Shown: positions 1-8,669 of the stretch, piece by piece
Position numbering within the stretch: the stretch's first letter is position 1
Layout: each line of letters begins with the position of its first letter
Source: Nocardioides antri
GTDB taxonomy: Bacteria > Actinomycetota > Actinomycetes > Propionibacteriales > Nocardioidaceae
Direction: 5' to 3'
Assembly (NCBI RefSeq): GCF_008373765.1
Contig: NZ_VUJW01000001.1
Span: forward strand, 496,189-560,188
DNA length: 64,000 nucleotides
Notes under the pieces: generated by a model
What the model was told of the DNA's origin: nothing
What the model saw: the letters and a program-made list of their open reading frames with translations, nothing else
Database searches by the model: none
Translations under genes and position numbers: made by a program

Positions 1-921
1 GACCGCGGCGCTGAACAGGTTGCTGGGCCGCAGCGGCCGGGGGAGCAGCCGGGTGGCGCCGCCGGTGACGTTGCGGTCGATCGGCGTCGCGAAGCGTGGG
101 GCGCCGGCCGCCGCGCAGAACGCGTTGATCATGTCGACCACGGGCTGCGGCTCGGGGTTGACCAGGTGGAACGCCTCGCCGTTTCGGTCGGGCAGGTGGG
201 CGATGTGGTCCATCGCCTTCGCGACGTAGTCGACCGGAACCAGGTTCGTGTCACCGAGGTCGACGCCGACCAGCGGCAGCCAGCCGGGCAGGTTGTCGCG
301 CATCCGCTTGATCATCGGGAAGAAGTAGTAGGGCCCGTCGATCTTGTCCATCGCGCCGGTCTCGGAGTGACCGACGACGATGGCGGGGCGGTAGATCCGC
401 CACGGCACCGGCGACTCCTCGCGGACGATCTTCTCCGACTCGTACTTCGTCCGGTGGTACGGCGAAGGCAGCGGCTGCCCCTCCTCGAACATGGTCTCGT
501 CGAAGTGGCCGTGGTAGTCGCCGGCGGCCGCCACCGACGACACCTGGTGGAAGCAGCCGACGTCGAGCGCCGACGCGAGCGCGAGCGCGTTGCGGGTGCC
601 GCCGACGTTCATCGCGTCGTTGGTGGCGTCGTCCGCGGTCATGTCGTAGATCGCCGCCAGGTGGAAGAAGTGGTCGATCTTCCCCGCGTGCTCGGCGACC
701 CAGTCGGCGTCGACGCCGAGGCCCGGCTCCCGCAGGTCGCCGACGACCGGGACGACGCGAGAGGACCCCGCGCCGCCGGTCCACTGGGTGATCAGCGTCT
801 CCATCCGGTGGAGCGACGACTGCCGGACGAGCACGAAGATGGGCCCGTCGCGGTGGTCGACCAGCTCGCTGACGAGGAAACGGCCGATGAAGCCGGTGGC
901 ACCGGTCACGAAGGAGGACAT
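1..921 (-). CDS. SDR-family NAD(P)-dependent reductase (extended, acyl-CoA-reductase-like), C-terminus beyond window
   Basis: Partial gene; only the N-terminal 307 residues are in the window. It starts MSSFVTGATGFIGRFL, so a Rossmann GxTGFxG nucleotide-binding motif lies at residues 7-13. A YHRTKYESE segment carries the Tyr-x-x-x-Lys catalytic pair of extended SDRs. The layout fits the fatty-acyl reductase / thioester-reductase-like branch (NAD_binding_4), whose actinobacterial members are often about 650 residues with a second SDR domain; that part would lie to the left. Substrate cannot be told; reduction of a lipid-derived acyl or sugar group is inference. The start is supported by a TACTCT -10 element seven bases upstream, which predicts a leaderless transcript. 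Confidence 0.8.
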   Translation of the reverse strand, partial: MSSFVTGATGFIGRFLVSELVDHRDGPIFVLVRQSSLHRMETLITQWTGGAGSSRVVPVVGDLREPGLGVDADWVAEHAGKIDHFFHLAAIYDMTADDATNDAMNVGGTRNALALASALDVGCFHQVSSVAAAGDYHGHFDETMFEEGQPLPSPYHRTKYESEKIVREESPVPWRIYRPAIVVGHSETGAMDKIDGPYYFFPMIKRMRDNLPGWLPLVGVDLGDTNLVPVDYVAKAMDHIAHLPDRNGEAFHLVNPEPQPVVDMINAFCAAAGAPRFATPIDRNVTGGATRLLPRPLRPSNLFSAAV

Positions 922-928
922 GCAGGGC

Positions 929-934
929 AGAGTA
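929..934 (-). promoter_or_regulatory. -10 element for leaderless SDR transcript
   Basis: TACTCT on the minus strand, seven bases before the ATG at 921. It matches the TANNNT element seen at many other starts in this window. Confidence 0.5.
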
Positions 935-942
935 CGCCGATC

Positions 943-962
943 CGGGGATGCCGTGATCCCCG
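943..962 (-). terminator. Hairpin downstream of sepH
   Basis: CGGGGAT and ATCCCCG arms around a six-base loop, 20-40 bases after the sepH stop and just before the next gene's promoter. There is no clear T tract, so it is only a candidate terminator. Confidence 0.4.
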
Positions 963-981
963 ATCGACCAGCGTCTCAGAA

Positions 982-1890
982 CTACTGGTCGCTGCCGCCG
1001 AACATGATCTCGTCCCAGCTCGGGACCGACGCGCGGCCGCGTTTCTTGGCCACCGGACGGCGGTGCTTGGACGGGTCGACAGCGGTCTCCCCCGTCGCGG
1101 CGACCGGGTCGGCGACGGCGTCGGCCGAGGTGTCGCGCAGCGGGTCGTCGTAGGTCGGACGCAGGGCAGGCGCGTCCACCATGGCCTCGGCGGCCTCGCC
1201 CGTCACCAGGTCGAGGGCGTCGTCGCCCAGCGGAAGCTCGTCGGCGGGGACCGCGGCCAGTCGGCGCTCGCGCACCTGCTGGAGGTCGTCGGGGCGCGGG
1301 CCGGCGACGACCATGAGGTCGCCGACCAGCCACTTCGCGTCGTCGTTGTCGGCGACGACATAGTTGCCGGGCGCGTCGTAGGTGAACCGCGCGGTGCCGG
1401 AGCGCTGGGTGGTCTCGAACGCGCCGGTGAGCTCCCAGCGGCCGTCGTCGCGGCGGAAGGCGTCCCACTCGACCTGCTCGGCCTTCGCCCGCTGCATCGC
1501 CAGGTGGGCACTGACGGCGTCGCCGAGCGCACGCGTGCCGGAGCCGGAGTCGCCGGCGGGCCGACGGAGGGAGGACCGCTGGGCGCGCTCGGCCACGTGC
1601 TGGCGCTCGGCCAGCACCGGAGCCACGAACGACATGATCGCGTCGACCGTCGTCCCCGCCGCGGTGGCGACCGCCTCGGGCGTCTCGCCTGCTCGGATCC
1701 GGACCTGGATCTCGCGGGGGCGGAGGGTGCTCGTCATCTGGATCTCCAACTGTCCGATGCGGGTGGTCTCGCCACGGAGCGCGGCGCGCAGTGCAGGGGT
1801 GATCTGGAGGGTGAACTCCTCGCCCTGCCTGCCCACGAGGAGCAGGCGACGTCCGTCGGCGCTGACGCCTGCGAGGTCGAGGTGCGCCAT
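982..1890 (-). CDS. sepH: Septation protein SepH (DUF3071)
   Basis: 302-residue protein of the actinobacterial SepH family. Family knowledge: SepH binds FtsZ and stimulates its assembly at division septa. The N-terminal half, from MAHLDLAGVSADGRRLLLVG to about residue 100, is the conserved DUF3071 region and includes a helix-turn-helix-like stretch (RAGETPEAVATAAGTTVDAI). The middle is variable and acidic. The C-terminus ends in the family's short motif SWDEIMFGG. The ATG at 1890 is preceded by a GGAAGG ribosome site; an open frame continues upstream but is unlikely to be coding because family members start at this motif. Probably monocistronic. Confidence 0.9.
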   Translation of the reverse strand: MAHLDLAGVSADGRRLLLVGRQGEEFTLQITPALRAALRGETTRIGQLEIQMTSTLRPREIQVRIRAGETPEAVATAAGTTVDAIMSFVAPVLAERQHVAERAQRSSLRRPAGDSGSGTRALGDAVSAHLAMQRAKAEQVEWDAFRRDDGRWELTGAFETTQRSGTARFTYDAPGNYVVADNDDAKWLVGDLMVVAGPRPDDLQQVRERRLAAVPADELPLGDDALDLVTGEAAEAMVDAPALRPTYDDPLRDTSADAVADPVAATGETAVDPSKHRRPVAKKRGRASVPSWDEIMFGGSDQ

Positions 1891-1958
1891 GCTCCGTCCT
1901 TCCGGACCCGTCGCCGGGCCCGTCGTGCTCCTGGTTGATGTTCTCCGGTGGGCCGAGA

Positions 1959-2399
1959 CTACGCCCGGGGACCTCCCGGATCCGGTTGCGTCTCCGGCGT
2001 GTGGCGATCTGTCGACATTTCTGTCCGCCCCCGCACGTAGAGCCACTGCTCGCCCTGCCGGCGGAACCGGCTCACCTCGTGCAGGACGCCCGACTCGCGA
2101 CCGGTCCGGTGGTGGGCTCGGAACTCCACGATCCCGTTGACGTCGTCCGGTCCGCCGGCCTCGGTGGCCAGGACCTCCAGCCCTTCCCACGCCAGTCGGG
2201 GGTCCAGGTCGAGGCTCGGCGGGCGGGTGGCCGGGTGCCAGGTCCGGAGCAGGTAGCCCGCGTCGTGCACGGCGAACGCGCTGTAGCGAGACCGCATCAG
2301 CTGCTCCGCGGTCGCCGCCCGACGGTCGCCGCGATGGAGCGGCCGGCAGCAGGCGTCGTACGACGCCCCTGAGCCGCACGGGCAGCTGCGCCTGGCCAT
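1959..2399 (-). CDS. YchJ-like UPF0225 protein with SEC-C zinc motif
   Basis: 146 residues. The N-terminus has the SEC-C type metal site CPCGSGASYDACC at residues 6-18. A YchJ-type middle domain follows (RSRYSAFAVHDAGYLLRTWHP, then the GIVEFRAHH segment), related to NTF2-like folds. Cellular role is unknown in the family. The gene begins nine bases after the flavoprotein gene stop, with GAGGG as a ribosome site, so the two are probably cotranscribed. The last 20 residues are proline-rich and unconserved. Confidence 0.8.
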   Translation of the reverse strand: MARRSCPCGSGASYDACCRPLHRGDRRAATAEQLMRSRYSAFAVHDAGYLLRTWHPATRPPSLDLDPRLAWEGLEVLATEAGGPDDVNGIVEFRAHHRTGRESGVLHEVSRFRRQGEQWLYVRGRTEMSTDRHTPETQPDPGGPRA

Positions 2400-2408
2400 G
2401 CGTCGCCC

Positions 2409-3746
2409 TCAGCTCCCGAGGACGCGGCGGAGGTAGTGGTTGGTGAAGACCCGGCCGGGGTCCAGCCGGTCGCGGAGCGCCAGGAACTTGTCGAAGTGGG
2501 GGTAGAGCCCGGCGAGCTCCTCGGCGTCACGCGTGTGCAGCTTGCCCCAGTGCGGTCGGCCTCCGTGGTCCTTCATCACCGCCTCCATCAGCGCGAAGTA
2601 GCGGACGTGGTCGGTGGCGCGATGGACGTGGAACGCGAGGTAGAGGGAGTCGCGGCCGTAGGCGGTCGAGAGGGGTACGTCGTCGGCCGGCGCCACCCGG
2701 ATCTCCACCGGGAACGAGACGTTCAGCCCGGAGGCCTCGAGCAGCTGCCGCGCCTCGGCCAGCGCCGTGAGCCCGGCCTCGCGCGGGACGGCGTACTCCA
2801 TCTCCCGGAACACCACTCGACGCTCGGTGGTGAAGACCTTGTGCGCGACGTCGGTGTAGGTCCGTGCGCCGAGCAGCCGCGACGCCAGCAGGTTGGCGCG
2901 GGGGATGGCCCGCGGGAAGCGGTTGAGCGCGGCGGTCTGGAGCCCGAACACCGAGTTGGACAGGAAGTCGTCGTCGAGCCGGTGCCGCCAGCGGGGGAGC
3001 GGGTCGGCCTGCGACAGGTCGGTGCCCATCCGGGTGTTGCGCTTCGTGAGGAGCCGGTCGGTGTGGGGGAACCAGTACATGTCGACGTGGTCGTGGCCCG
3101 CGACGAGCTCGTCGAACGTCGCGAGGCCCTCGTCCCACGACAGCGGCTGCTCCTCGGCCCGGAGCAGGAACAGCGGCTCGACGGCGAAGGTGAGCGACAC
3201 CAGGACGCCGAGCGCGCCGAGGCCGACCCGGGCGTGGTCGAGGACGTCCGGGTTCTCGTCCGCGCACGCGCGCACCAGCTCGCCGGTCCCGGTGACCAGC
3301 TCCAGGCCCACGACCTGGGCAGCCAGGCCGGCGGCACGGCCGCCCGTCCCGTGGGTGCCGGTGGAGGTCGCGCCGGCCAGCGTCTGCTCCGCGATGTCGC
3401 CCATGTTGTGCAGGCTCAGCCCGAGCCGCTCGAGCTCCGCGTTGAGCACCTTCAGCGGGGTGCCGGCGAGCGCGGTGACGGTCATCGCCTCCCGGTCGAC
3501 CGAGGTGATGCCGGTCAGGCCACCGGGCAGCAGCAGGGTGTGCTCGGGACGGGCGATGCCGGTGAAGCTGTGCCCGGTGCCGGCCACCTTGACGGTCTCG
3601 CCCCGCCCGGCTGCGCGTCGTACCTCGGCGACGACGTCGTCGACGCCGGCCGGAGTGACCGCGCGCAGGCCGTGCGCGGTCTCCAGGCCGCACCAGTTAC
3701 GCCAGGTTGCGCTCGACCCCGTCGGCGCTGTCGACCTCGTCGCCAT
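2409..3746 (-). CDS. FAD-linked oxidase, D-arabinono-1,4-lactone / alditol oxidase family
   Basis: 445 residues. The N-terminal half is a PCMH-type FAD-binding domain with AGTGHSFTG near residue 56; the His there is the usual covalent flavin attachment site. The C-terminal half is the ALO domain (PF04030-type), ending with HWGKLHT and the LDPGRVFTNHYLRR tail typical of gulonolactone/arabinonolactone oxidases and alditol oxidases. It oxidises a sugar lactone or polyol; which one cannot be decided from sequence. The ATG overlaps the end of the MFS gene upstream by 50 bases, so the two form one transcription unit. A later start is possible, but WRNWCG shortly after the ATG is conserved in the family. 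Confidence 0.85.
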   Translation of the reverse strand: MATRSTAPTGSSATWRNWCGLETAHGLRAVTPAGVDDVVAEVRRAAGRGETVKVAGTGHSFTGIARPEHTLLLPGGLTGITSVDREAMTVTALAGTPLKVLNAELERLGLSLHNMGDIAEQTLAGATSTGTHGTGGRAAGLAAQVVGLELVTGTGELVRACADENPDVLDHARVGLGALGVLVSLTFAVEPLFLLRAEEQPLSWDEGLATFDELVAGHDHVDMYWFPHTDRLLTKRNTRMGTDLSQADPLPRWRHRLDDDFLSNSVFGLQTAALNRFPRAIPRANLLASRLLGARTYTDVAHKVFTTERRVVFREMEYAVPREAGLTALAEARQLLEASGLNVSFPVEIRVAPADDVPLSTAYGRDSLYLAFHVHRATDHVRYFALMEAVMKDHGGRPHWGKLHTRDAEELAGLYPHFDKFLALRDRLDPGRVFTNHYLRRVLGS

Positions 3747-4953
3747 GGGACCGCACCGTAGCCGGGACCCGGGTGGCGAGGGCGGCGCCGAGCGCCAGCA
3801 GCCCGCCGCCGAACGAGACCAGGTAGGCCGCCGAGGCGCCCGACTCCTCGATCACGACGCCGGCGAGCGCCGCGCCGGGAGCCAGCCCGAGCGCGACGCC
3901 GGTCTGCAGGATCATCATGCCCTCGGTGAGCCGGGCGGGCGGCAGCACGTTCTCGGCCAGCGACATGGCAGCGATCAGCGTCGGCGAGATCGCGATGCCG
4001 CCGACCAGCAGGACCAGGCCCATGGCCGGGATGGTGGGGACCAGGAACAGGGGAGCCATCGTCGCCGCCATCCCGAGGGCGCCCCAGCGCAGCCGCACCA
4101 GCGGTCCCTGCCGCCAGGTGACGGCCCCGGAGACCAGGCCGGCGAGGAGGCTGCCGAGCGCCCAGACCGCGAGCAGGAAACCGGCGGCGCCCTGGCGACC
4201 CTCCTCCTCGGCGAAGGCGACGGTGCTGACCTCGGCGGCGCCGAAGAGGACCCCCAGCGCGAAGGTGAGGACGGCGAGCGGGCCGACCGCGAGCCACGGC
4301 ATGGCCGGGCGCGTGGTCCCGGCGGCGGGCTCCGGGTGGACCGGGGGCTCGGTCGACCGCAGGCCGGCGAACACGTAGGTGCCGACCAGGCCGAACGCGA
4401 GCGCCGCGCCGAGGCCGACGACGGGGTGCACGCCCGTCGCGAGCATGGTCACGATGATCGGGCCGAGCAGGAAGACGGTCTCGTCGGCGACCGCCTCGAA
4501 CGAGAACGCCGTGTGCAGCCCCGCCGGGTCGTCCTTGAGGCAGTGGGCCCAGCGCGCCCGCACGCAGGTGCCGACCGAGGGGAGCGACGCGCCGGCGACC
4601 GCGGCGAGGACGTACGTCGTCCAGACCGGCCACTCCGCGGTCAGCGACAGCATGGCGGCGGCGAGGCCGACGCCCCACAGGGTGATCAGGGCGGGCAGCA
4701 CCCGTCCCTGCCCGAGCCGGTCCAGCAGCCGGCCCTGCAGGACGGCGAACCCTGCGTTGGCGAGCAGCGCGGTCGCCGACACGGCGCCGGCGAACGCGTA
4801 GGAGCCGGTCTCGTGCTCGGCCAGCAGGACGATGCCGAGGCCGACCATCGAGATCGGCAGGCGCGCGACCAGGCCGGTCAGGCTGAACAGGGCGGTGGCC
4901 GCCGAGAAGATCCGGCGGTAGGGGGCGAGAGCGCCAGGGAGGATCGCGAGCAT
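3697..4953 (-). CDS. MFS transporter
   Basis: 418 residues with about twelve hydrophobic segments, the layout of a major facilitator transporter. The loop after helix 2 ([14 protein letters not shown]) matches the MFS motif-A position. It looks like a drug- or metabolite-efflux type, but the substrate is unknown. I chose the ATG at 4953 ([14 protein letters not shown]) because it has a GGAGGAGG ribosome site; the open frame runs to 5007 but would overlap the divergent ferrochelatase. It shares a 33-base divergent promoter region with that gene and overlaps the flavoprotein gene downstream. Confidence 0.8.
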   Translation of the reverse strand: MLAILPGALAPYRRIFSAATALFSLTGLVARLPISMVGLGIVLLAEHETGSYAFAGAVSATALLANAGFAVLQGRLLDRLGQGRVLPALITLWGVGLAAAMLSLTAEWPVWTTYVLAAVAGASLPSVGTCVRARWAHCLKDDPAGLHTAFSFEAVADETVFLLGPIIVTMLATGVHPVVGLGAALAFGLVGTYVFAGLRSTEPPVHPEPAAGTTRPAMPWLAVGPLAVLTFALGVLFGAAEVSTVAFAEEEGRQGAAGFLLAVWALGSLLAGLVSGAVTWRQGPLVRLRWGALGMAATMAPLFLVPTIPAMGLVLLVGGIAISPTLIAAMSLAENVLPPARLTEGMMILQTGVALGLAPGAALAGVVIEESGASAAYLVSFGGGLLALGAALATRVPATVRSHGDEVDSADGVERNLA

Positions 4954-4973
4954 GGCGGTGCGATCCTCCTCCC

Positions 4974-4979
4974 TACGAT
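4974..4979 (+). promoter_or_regulatory. -10 element for leaderless ferrochelatase transcript
   Basis: TACGAT six bases before the GTG at 4986. There is no ribosome site in the gap, so a leaderless mRNA is predicted. Confidence 0.6.
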
Positions 4980-4985
4980 GGTCCG

Positions 4986-6005
4986 GTGACGAATCCTTTA
5001 GGGCCACCGGCCGATCAGCCGTACGACGCCCTGCTGCTGCTGAGCTTCGGTGGGCCGGAGGGGCCCGACGACGTCGTGCCGTTCCTCGAGAACGTCACCC
5101 GGGGCCGGGGGATTCCGCGCGAGCGGCTGGTCGAGGTCGGCCAGCACTACTTCCTCTTCGGCGGCCGGTCGCCGATCAACGACCAGAACAAGGCGCTGAT
5201 GGCGGCCCTGGAGGCCGACCTCGCCGCCGCCGGGATCGACCTGCCGGTCTACTGGGGCAACCGCAACTGGGAGCCCTACCTCGTCGACGCCGTCCGGCAG
5301 ATGGCGGCCGACGGTCGCCGGCACGTCGCGTGCATCGCGACCAGCGCCTACTCGTCGTGGTCGAGCTGTCGCCAGTACCTCGACAACATCGCGGAGGCGG
5401 TCGCCGCCGTTCCCGACGCTCCCCGCATCGACAAGGTGCGCTGGTTCGCTCACCACCCCGGGTTCGTCGCCACCGTCGTGGACCGGACGGTCGAGGCGGT
5501 GAAGGCGCTCCCGGCGCAGCTGCGGGACGACGCCCGTCTCGTCTTCGTCACCCACTCGATCCCGACGGCGATGAACGAGGAGAGCGGGCCGGAGGGCGGC
5601 GCCTACCTCGCCCAGCACCGCGACGTTGCTGCGGCCGTGGCCGCTGGGGTCGCGGCCGTGACCGGGCAGCAGCGCCCGCACGAGCTGGTCTTCTGCTCGC
5701 GGAGCGGGTCGCCCCGAACCCCATGGCTCGAGCCCGACGTCAACGACCGCCTCGAGGAGCTCGCGGCGGACGGCGTCAGGGCCGTGGTGATGGTGCCCGT
5801 CGGGTTCGTCTCCGACCACATGGAGGTCGTCTACGACCTCGACACCGAGGCCCTGGCCACCGCGGAGAAGCTCGGCATCGAGGCCCGCCGGGCCGGCACC
5901 GCCGGGACCGACCCGCGGTTCGTCGCCGCCCTGCGCGAGCTCGCGCTGGAGCGACCGATCGAGGCGTGCCCGGCCCACTGCTGCCTCCCGCGGACGACCG
6001 CATGA
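4986..6005 (+). CDS. hemH: Ferrochelatase (coproporphyrin ferrochelatase type)
   Basis: 339 residues. It inserts Fe2+ into a porphyrin; actinobacteria use the coproporphyrin-dependent route, so the substrate is probably coproporphyrin III (also named cpfC). Visible family signatures are [14 protein letters not shown] at the N-terminus, [10 protein letters not shown], the catalytic His in THSIPTAM, and [13 protein letters not shown] with the conserved Glu. The C-terminal CPAHCC cluster, with Cys residues in ACIATS and SSCRQY, fits the [2Fe-2S] ligands described for actinobacterial ferrochelatases. The GTG start follows a leaderless-type promoter. It overlaps the next gene by four bases (ATGA), so the pair is coupled. 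Confidence 0.93.
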   Translation: MTNPLGPPADQPYDALLLLSFGGPEGPDDVVPFLENVTRGRGIPRERLVEVGQHYFLFGGRSPINDQNKALMAALEADLAAAGIDLPVYWGNRNWEPYLVDAVRQMAADGRRHVACIATSAYSSWSSCRQYLDNIAEAVAAVPDAPRIDKVRWFAHHPGFVATVVDRTVEAVKALPAQLRDDARLVFVTHSIPTAMNEESGPEGGAYLAQHRDVAAAVAAGVAAVTGQQRPHELVFCSRSGSPRTPWLEPDVNDRLEELAADGVRAVVMVPVGFVSDHMEVVYDLDTEALATAEKLGIEARRAGTAGTDPRFVAALRELALERPIEACPAHCCLPRTTA

Positions 6006-6823
6006 CCGCGCAGCCACGTGAGCTGGCCGACCTGGCGCTGAAGGTCGCGCAGGAGGCCGCGGCGCTGGTCCTCGACCACAAGGCGCGTGGCGGCGGGTCC
6101 GACTGGGTCGCCGACACGAAGTCCAGCGACGTCGACGTGGTGACGCTGGCCGACCGCGCCTCCGAGGACCTGATCCGCGACCGCCTCCTGTCGGCGCGCC
6201 CGGACGACGCGCTGCTGGGGGAGGAGGGCGACGACGTGGTGGGCACGAGCGGCGTCCGGTGGATCGTCGACCCGATCGACGGCACCGTGAACTTCCTCTA
6301 CGGCCTGCCGGAGTTCTCCGTCTCGATCGCGGCCGAGGTCGACGGCGAGGTCGTCGCCGGAGTGGTCCTCGACGCTGCCAAGGAGCGCTCCTACGTCGGC
6401 TTCGTCGACGCAGGCCTGCCCGGCGGCGGCGCGGCGACCCGGAACGGCGTCCCGCTGGCCGTGCGCGGCCCGGCTCCGGTGAGCCAGCGGCTGCTCGCCA
6501 CCGGCTTCTCCTACAGCGCCGAGAAGCGCGCCGTCCAGGCCGCCGCGACCGCCCGGATGCTGCCGCTCGTGCGGGACATCCGGCGGCACGGCTCGTGCGC
6601 GCTCGAGCTCTGCCACGTCGCGGAGGGCGCCCTCGACGGCTACGTCGAGGAGGGCGTGAACCTCTGGGACTTCGCCGCCGGCGGGTTGATCGCGAGGCTG
6701 GCAGGAGCGCAGCTCGTCGTACTTCCCGGCGCCGGCGGCACCGACCTCGTGGTGTGTGGGCCGGATCACGGGTTCGAGGAGCTCGTCGCCCTCGCCCGGA
6801 AGTCCGGTTTTACCAGGGAATAG
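6002..6823 (+). CDS. Inositol monophosphatase family protein (SuhB-like)
   Basis: 273 residues. Both IMPase metal motifs are present: the GEEG acidic loop with [12 protein letters not shown] (metal-binding Asps) and the C-terminal NLWDFAAG motif. It probably dephosphorylates inositol-1-phosphate or a related sugar phosphate in the cytoplasm, feeding phosphatidylinositol synthesis. The position beside DUF4193, DUF3093 and dut matches the suhB locus of M. tuberculosis (Rv2701c region). ATGA overlap with ferrochelatase. Exact substrate is uncertain because this family also contains histidinol-phosphate and fructose-bisphosphate phosphatases. Confidence 0.9.
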   Translation: MTAQPRELADLALKVAQEAAALVLDHKARGGGSDWVADTKSSDVDVVTLADRASEDLIRDRLLSARPDDALLGEEGDDVVGTSGVRWIVDPIDGTVNFLYGLPEFSVSIAAEVDGEVVAGVVLDAAKERSYVGFVDAGLPGGGAATRNGVPLAVRGPAPVSQRLLATGFSYSAEKRAVQAAATARMLPLVRDIRRHGSCALELCHVAEGALDGYVEEGVNLWDFAAGGLIARLAGAQLVVLPGAGGTDLVVCGPDHGFEELVALARKSGFTRE

Positions 6824-6969
6824 CCTGCCTCCTCGCACTGTTGCGGAGACTCGCCCGGCCCCGAGGTATCGCCCGGCACCGGGATAGTGCACAATCTGCC
6901 GCGCCGATCAGAACTTCGCCGGTCCGGGGCGGGGGGACCGATGGACGAGGACGAAGAGGAGGCAGCGTC

Positions 6970-7260
6970 ATGGCGACCGATTACGACGCACCGCGCAAGA
7001 ACGAGGACGAGCAGTCCGAGGAGAGCATCGAAGAGCTCAAGGCGCGCCGCCACGACAAGAACTCCGGCAAGGTCGACGAGGACGAGGCCGAAGCCGCCGA
7101 GTCCTTCGAGCTGCCCGGTGCCGACCTCTCCCACGAGGAGCTGGCCGTCGAGGTGAAGCCCAAGCAGGAGGACGAGTTCACCTGCATGAGCTGCTTCCTG
7201 GTGCACCACCGCAGCCAGCTGGCCGACCAGAAGAAGATGATCTGTCGCGACTGCGCCTGA
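6970..7260 (+). CDS. DUF4193 family small zinc-ribbon protein
   Basis: 96 residues, strongly acidic in the first two thirds (DEDEAEAAESFELPG). The C-terminus has two Cys pairs, CMSC and CRDC, about 20 residues apart, forming a probable zinc ribbon. This is the actinobacteria-specific DUF4193 family, found next to suhB and dut in mycobacteria. Function unknown; the acidic body and zinc tail would suit an RNA-polymerase- or ribosome-associated factor, but that is speculation. A GAGGAGG ribosome site precedes the ATG. The 146-base gap upstream should hold its promoter. A strong hairpin follows the stop. Confidence 0.85.
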   Translation: MATDYDAPRKNEDEQSEESIEELKARRHDKNSGKVDEDEAEAAESFELPGADLSHEELAVEVKPKQEDEFTCMSCFLVHHRSQLADQKKMICRDCA

Positions 7261-7274
7261 GCAACCCCAGCAAG

Positions 7275-7321
7275 AAACGACAAAGCGTGTCGCACCGCTG
7301 GTGCGACACGCTCTGTCGTTT
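7275..7321. terminator. Bidirectional terminator between convergent genes
   Basis: A near-perfect 22-base-arm inverted repeat (GGTGCGACACGC on one arm) with a three-base loop, flanked by A residues on the left and T residues on the right. It sits between the DUF4193 stop and the convergent DUF4235 stop and can terminate both. Confidence 0.9.
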
Positions 7322-7332
7322 TCAGTTGGAGG

Positions 7333-7626
7333 TCACTGGCCGTCCTTGCGGAGCGGCGGCGGCAGGGTGCCGGTCGACTTGAAGTAGTAGGACGCGGCAC
7401 GGCGCTGCGCGTACATCCGGGCGAGGGCGACGACGGCTCCGGTCGTCGCAGCCCAGGCAACGGCCTCCCAGATGTCGATGTCCGGGTCGGCCGGGTTCTC
7501 CGGCGGCTTCTTCCCGGTGCCCACCTGCCAGGACTTGTCGATCGCCTTGCGTGCGACCGCCGTCGCGCCGAGCGCTGCCACCAGCGAGAAGACTGACCAC
7601 ACCTTGGAATTGTCGCCCTTTGCCAT
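7333..7626 (-). CDS. DUF4235 family membrane protein
   Basis: 97 residues with two hydrophobic segments (VWSVFSLVAALGATAVA near residue 10, and WEAVAWAATTGAVVALARM near residue 53). The segment between them is charged, and the tail is basic and proline-containing. This is the pattern of the actinobacterial DUF4235 family, of unknown function. The ATG at 7626 is supported by TAGGCT seven bases upstream on the minus strand (leaderless pattern). Confidence 0.8.
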   Translation of the reverse strand: MAKGDNSKVWSVFSLVAALGATAVARKAIDKSWQVGTGKKPPENPADPDIDIWEAVAWAATTGAVVALARMYAQRRAASYYFKSTGTLPPPLRKDGQ

Positions 7627-7633
7627 GCGGCCG

Positions 7634-7639
7634 AGCCTA
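7634..7639 (-). promoter_or_regulatory. -10 element for leaderless DUF4235 transcript
   Basis: TAGGCT on the minus strand, seven bases before the ATG at 7626. Confidence 0.5.
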
Positions 7640-8098
7640 GCGAGTCCGGGGGAGCGCGGTGAGGGCGTCCGCCAGCGCCTCGGGGTGGCGCGAGCTGACG
7701 AGCCAGTACGGCGTGGGGTCGGCCGGGTCGACGATCTCGACCTTGACCGCGCGGTGCAGGTAGGGACGGAGCAGCAGGTAGGCCCGCGCGTCCGCGTCCC
7801 GTCCGGCGACCAGCCGGGTCTGGTCGGCATCGAGCGCGGCGACCTCGCCGACGTGCGCGACCTCGATCCGCGCGCGCCCGGCCTGGAACCAGCCGTCGCG
7901 GACGATCACCCGCGCGTCGCCGTACCAGAACAGGGCGAGGCCGACCAGGACCAGCGCCACCGCGGTGACCACCCACGCCGTCGGGCCGGGGACGGCGACG
8001 ACGACGGTGAGCCACAGGGTCGCGACGAGCATCGTGCCCTGGGCCCACCAGCGCAGGGGTACGGCGAGCCGCTCGTCGTACTCGGTGCCGTTGCTCAC
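7637..8098 (-). CDS. DUF3093 family membrane protein
   Basis: 153 residues. Two adjacent hydrophobic helices at about residues 20-60 are followed by a soluble region of about 90 residues with YWLVSSRHPEALADAL near the C-terminus. This matches the actinobacterial DUF3093 family encoded beside dut. Role unknown. It starts with GTG at 8098 and diverges from dut with a 51-base gap. Confidence 0.8.
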   Translation of the reverse strand: MSNGTEYDERLAVPLRWWAQGTMLVATLWLTVVVAVPGPTAWVVTAVALVLVGLALFWYGDARVIVRDGWFQAGRARIEVAHVGEVAALDADQTRLVAGRDADARAYLLLRPYLHRAVKVEIVDPADPTPYWLVSSRHPEALADALTALPRTR

Positions 8099-8137
8099 GG
8101 GAGGAAGGATCCCATCCGGGCCGGCGCAGGCGCTCTA

Positions 8138-8143
8138 TAGGGT
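8138..8143 (+). promoter_or_regulatory. -10 element for leaderless dut transcript
   Basis: TAGGGT six bases before the GTG at 8150 (an overlapping TATAGG is also present). Predicts a leaderless dut mRNA. Confidence 0.6.
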
Positions 8144-8149
8144 CGGTCC

Positions 8150-8656
8150 GTGCCCCACGACCCCGACGACCGGCTCGACGACCGGCTCCCTGACCGGGAC
8201 GACCTCGAGATCCCGGTCACGCTCCTCGACCCCGACCTGCCGCTCCCGGCGTACGCCCACCCCGGCGACGCGGGTGCCGACCTGGTGACGACCGTCGACA
8301 TCACGCTCAAGCCCGGCGAGCGGATGCTCGTGCCGACCGGGGTGGCGATCGCGCTGCCGGAGGGCTACGCCGCCTTCGTGCACCCGCGCAGCGGCCTCGC
8401 CGCGCGCCACGGGCTGTCGATCGTCAACACGCCGGGCACGATCGACGCGGGCTACCGCGGCGAGATCAAGGTGCTGCTGATCAACCACGACCCGGTGGAG
8501 CCGATCGTGCTGAACCGTGGCGACCGGGTCGCCCAGCTGGTCGTCCAGCGCTTCGAGACGGCCCGGTTCGTCGCCGTCTCCGACCTTCCCGGGAGCGCGC
8601 GTGGCACTGGCGGCTACGGTTCTACTGGAGGCTTCGGCCGTCCAGGTCAGCAGTGA
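8150..8656 (+). CDS. dut: dUTP diphosphatase
   Basis: 168 residues; hydrolyses dUTP to dUMP and pyrophosphate, keeping uracil out of DNA and supplying dTMP synthesis. The five trimeric dUTPase motifs appear in order: [10 protein letters not shown] (I), PRSGLA (II), [16 protein letters not shown] (III), [13 protein letters not shown] (IV), and [13 protein letters not shown] (V, the glycine-rich lid). An acidic extension of about 20 residues precedes motif I. First gene of a run with DUF3710, an OB-fold protein and DUF3159, the order seen in mycobacteria. Confidence 0.95.
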   Translation: MPHDPDDRLDDRLPDRDDLEIPVTLLDPDLPLPAYAHPGDAGADLVTTVDITLKPGERMLVPTGVAIALPEGYAAFVHPRSGLAARHGLSIVNTPGTIDAGYRGEIKVLLINHDPVEPIVLNRGDRVAQLVVQRFETARFVAVSDLPGSARGTGGYGSTGGFGRPGQQ

Positions 8657-8669
8657 AGGAGAGCAACAC

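Noticed and set aside
166-1938. 590-codon open frame opposite the SDR and sepH genes
   Set aside because: Arg/Val-rich antisense shadow typical of high-GC coding DNA; no family motif, and the minus strand encodes recognisable proteins.
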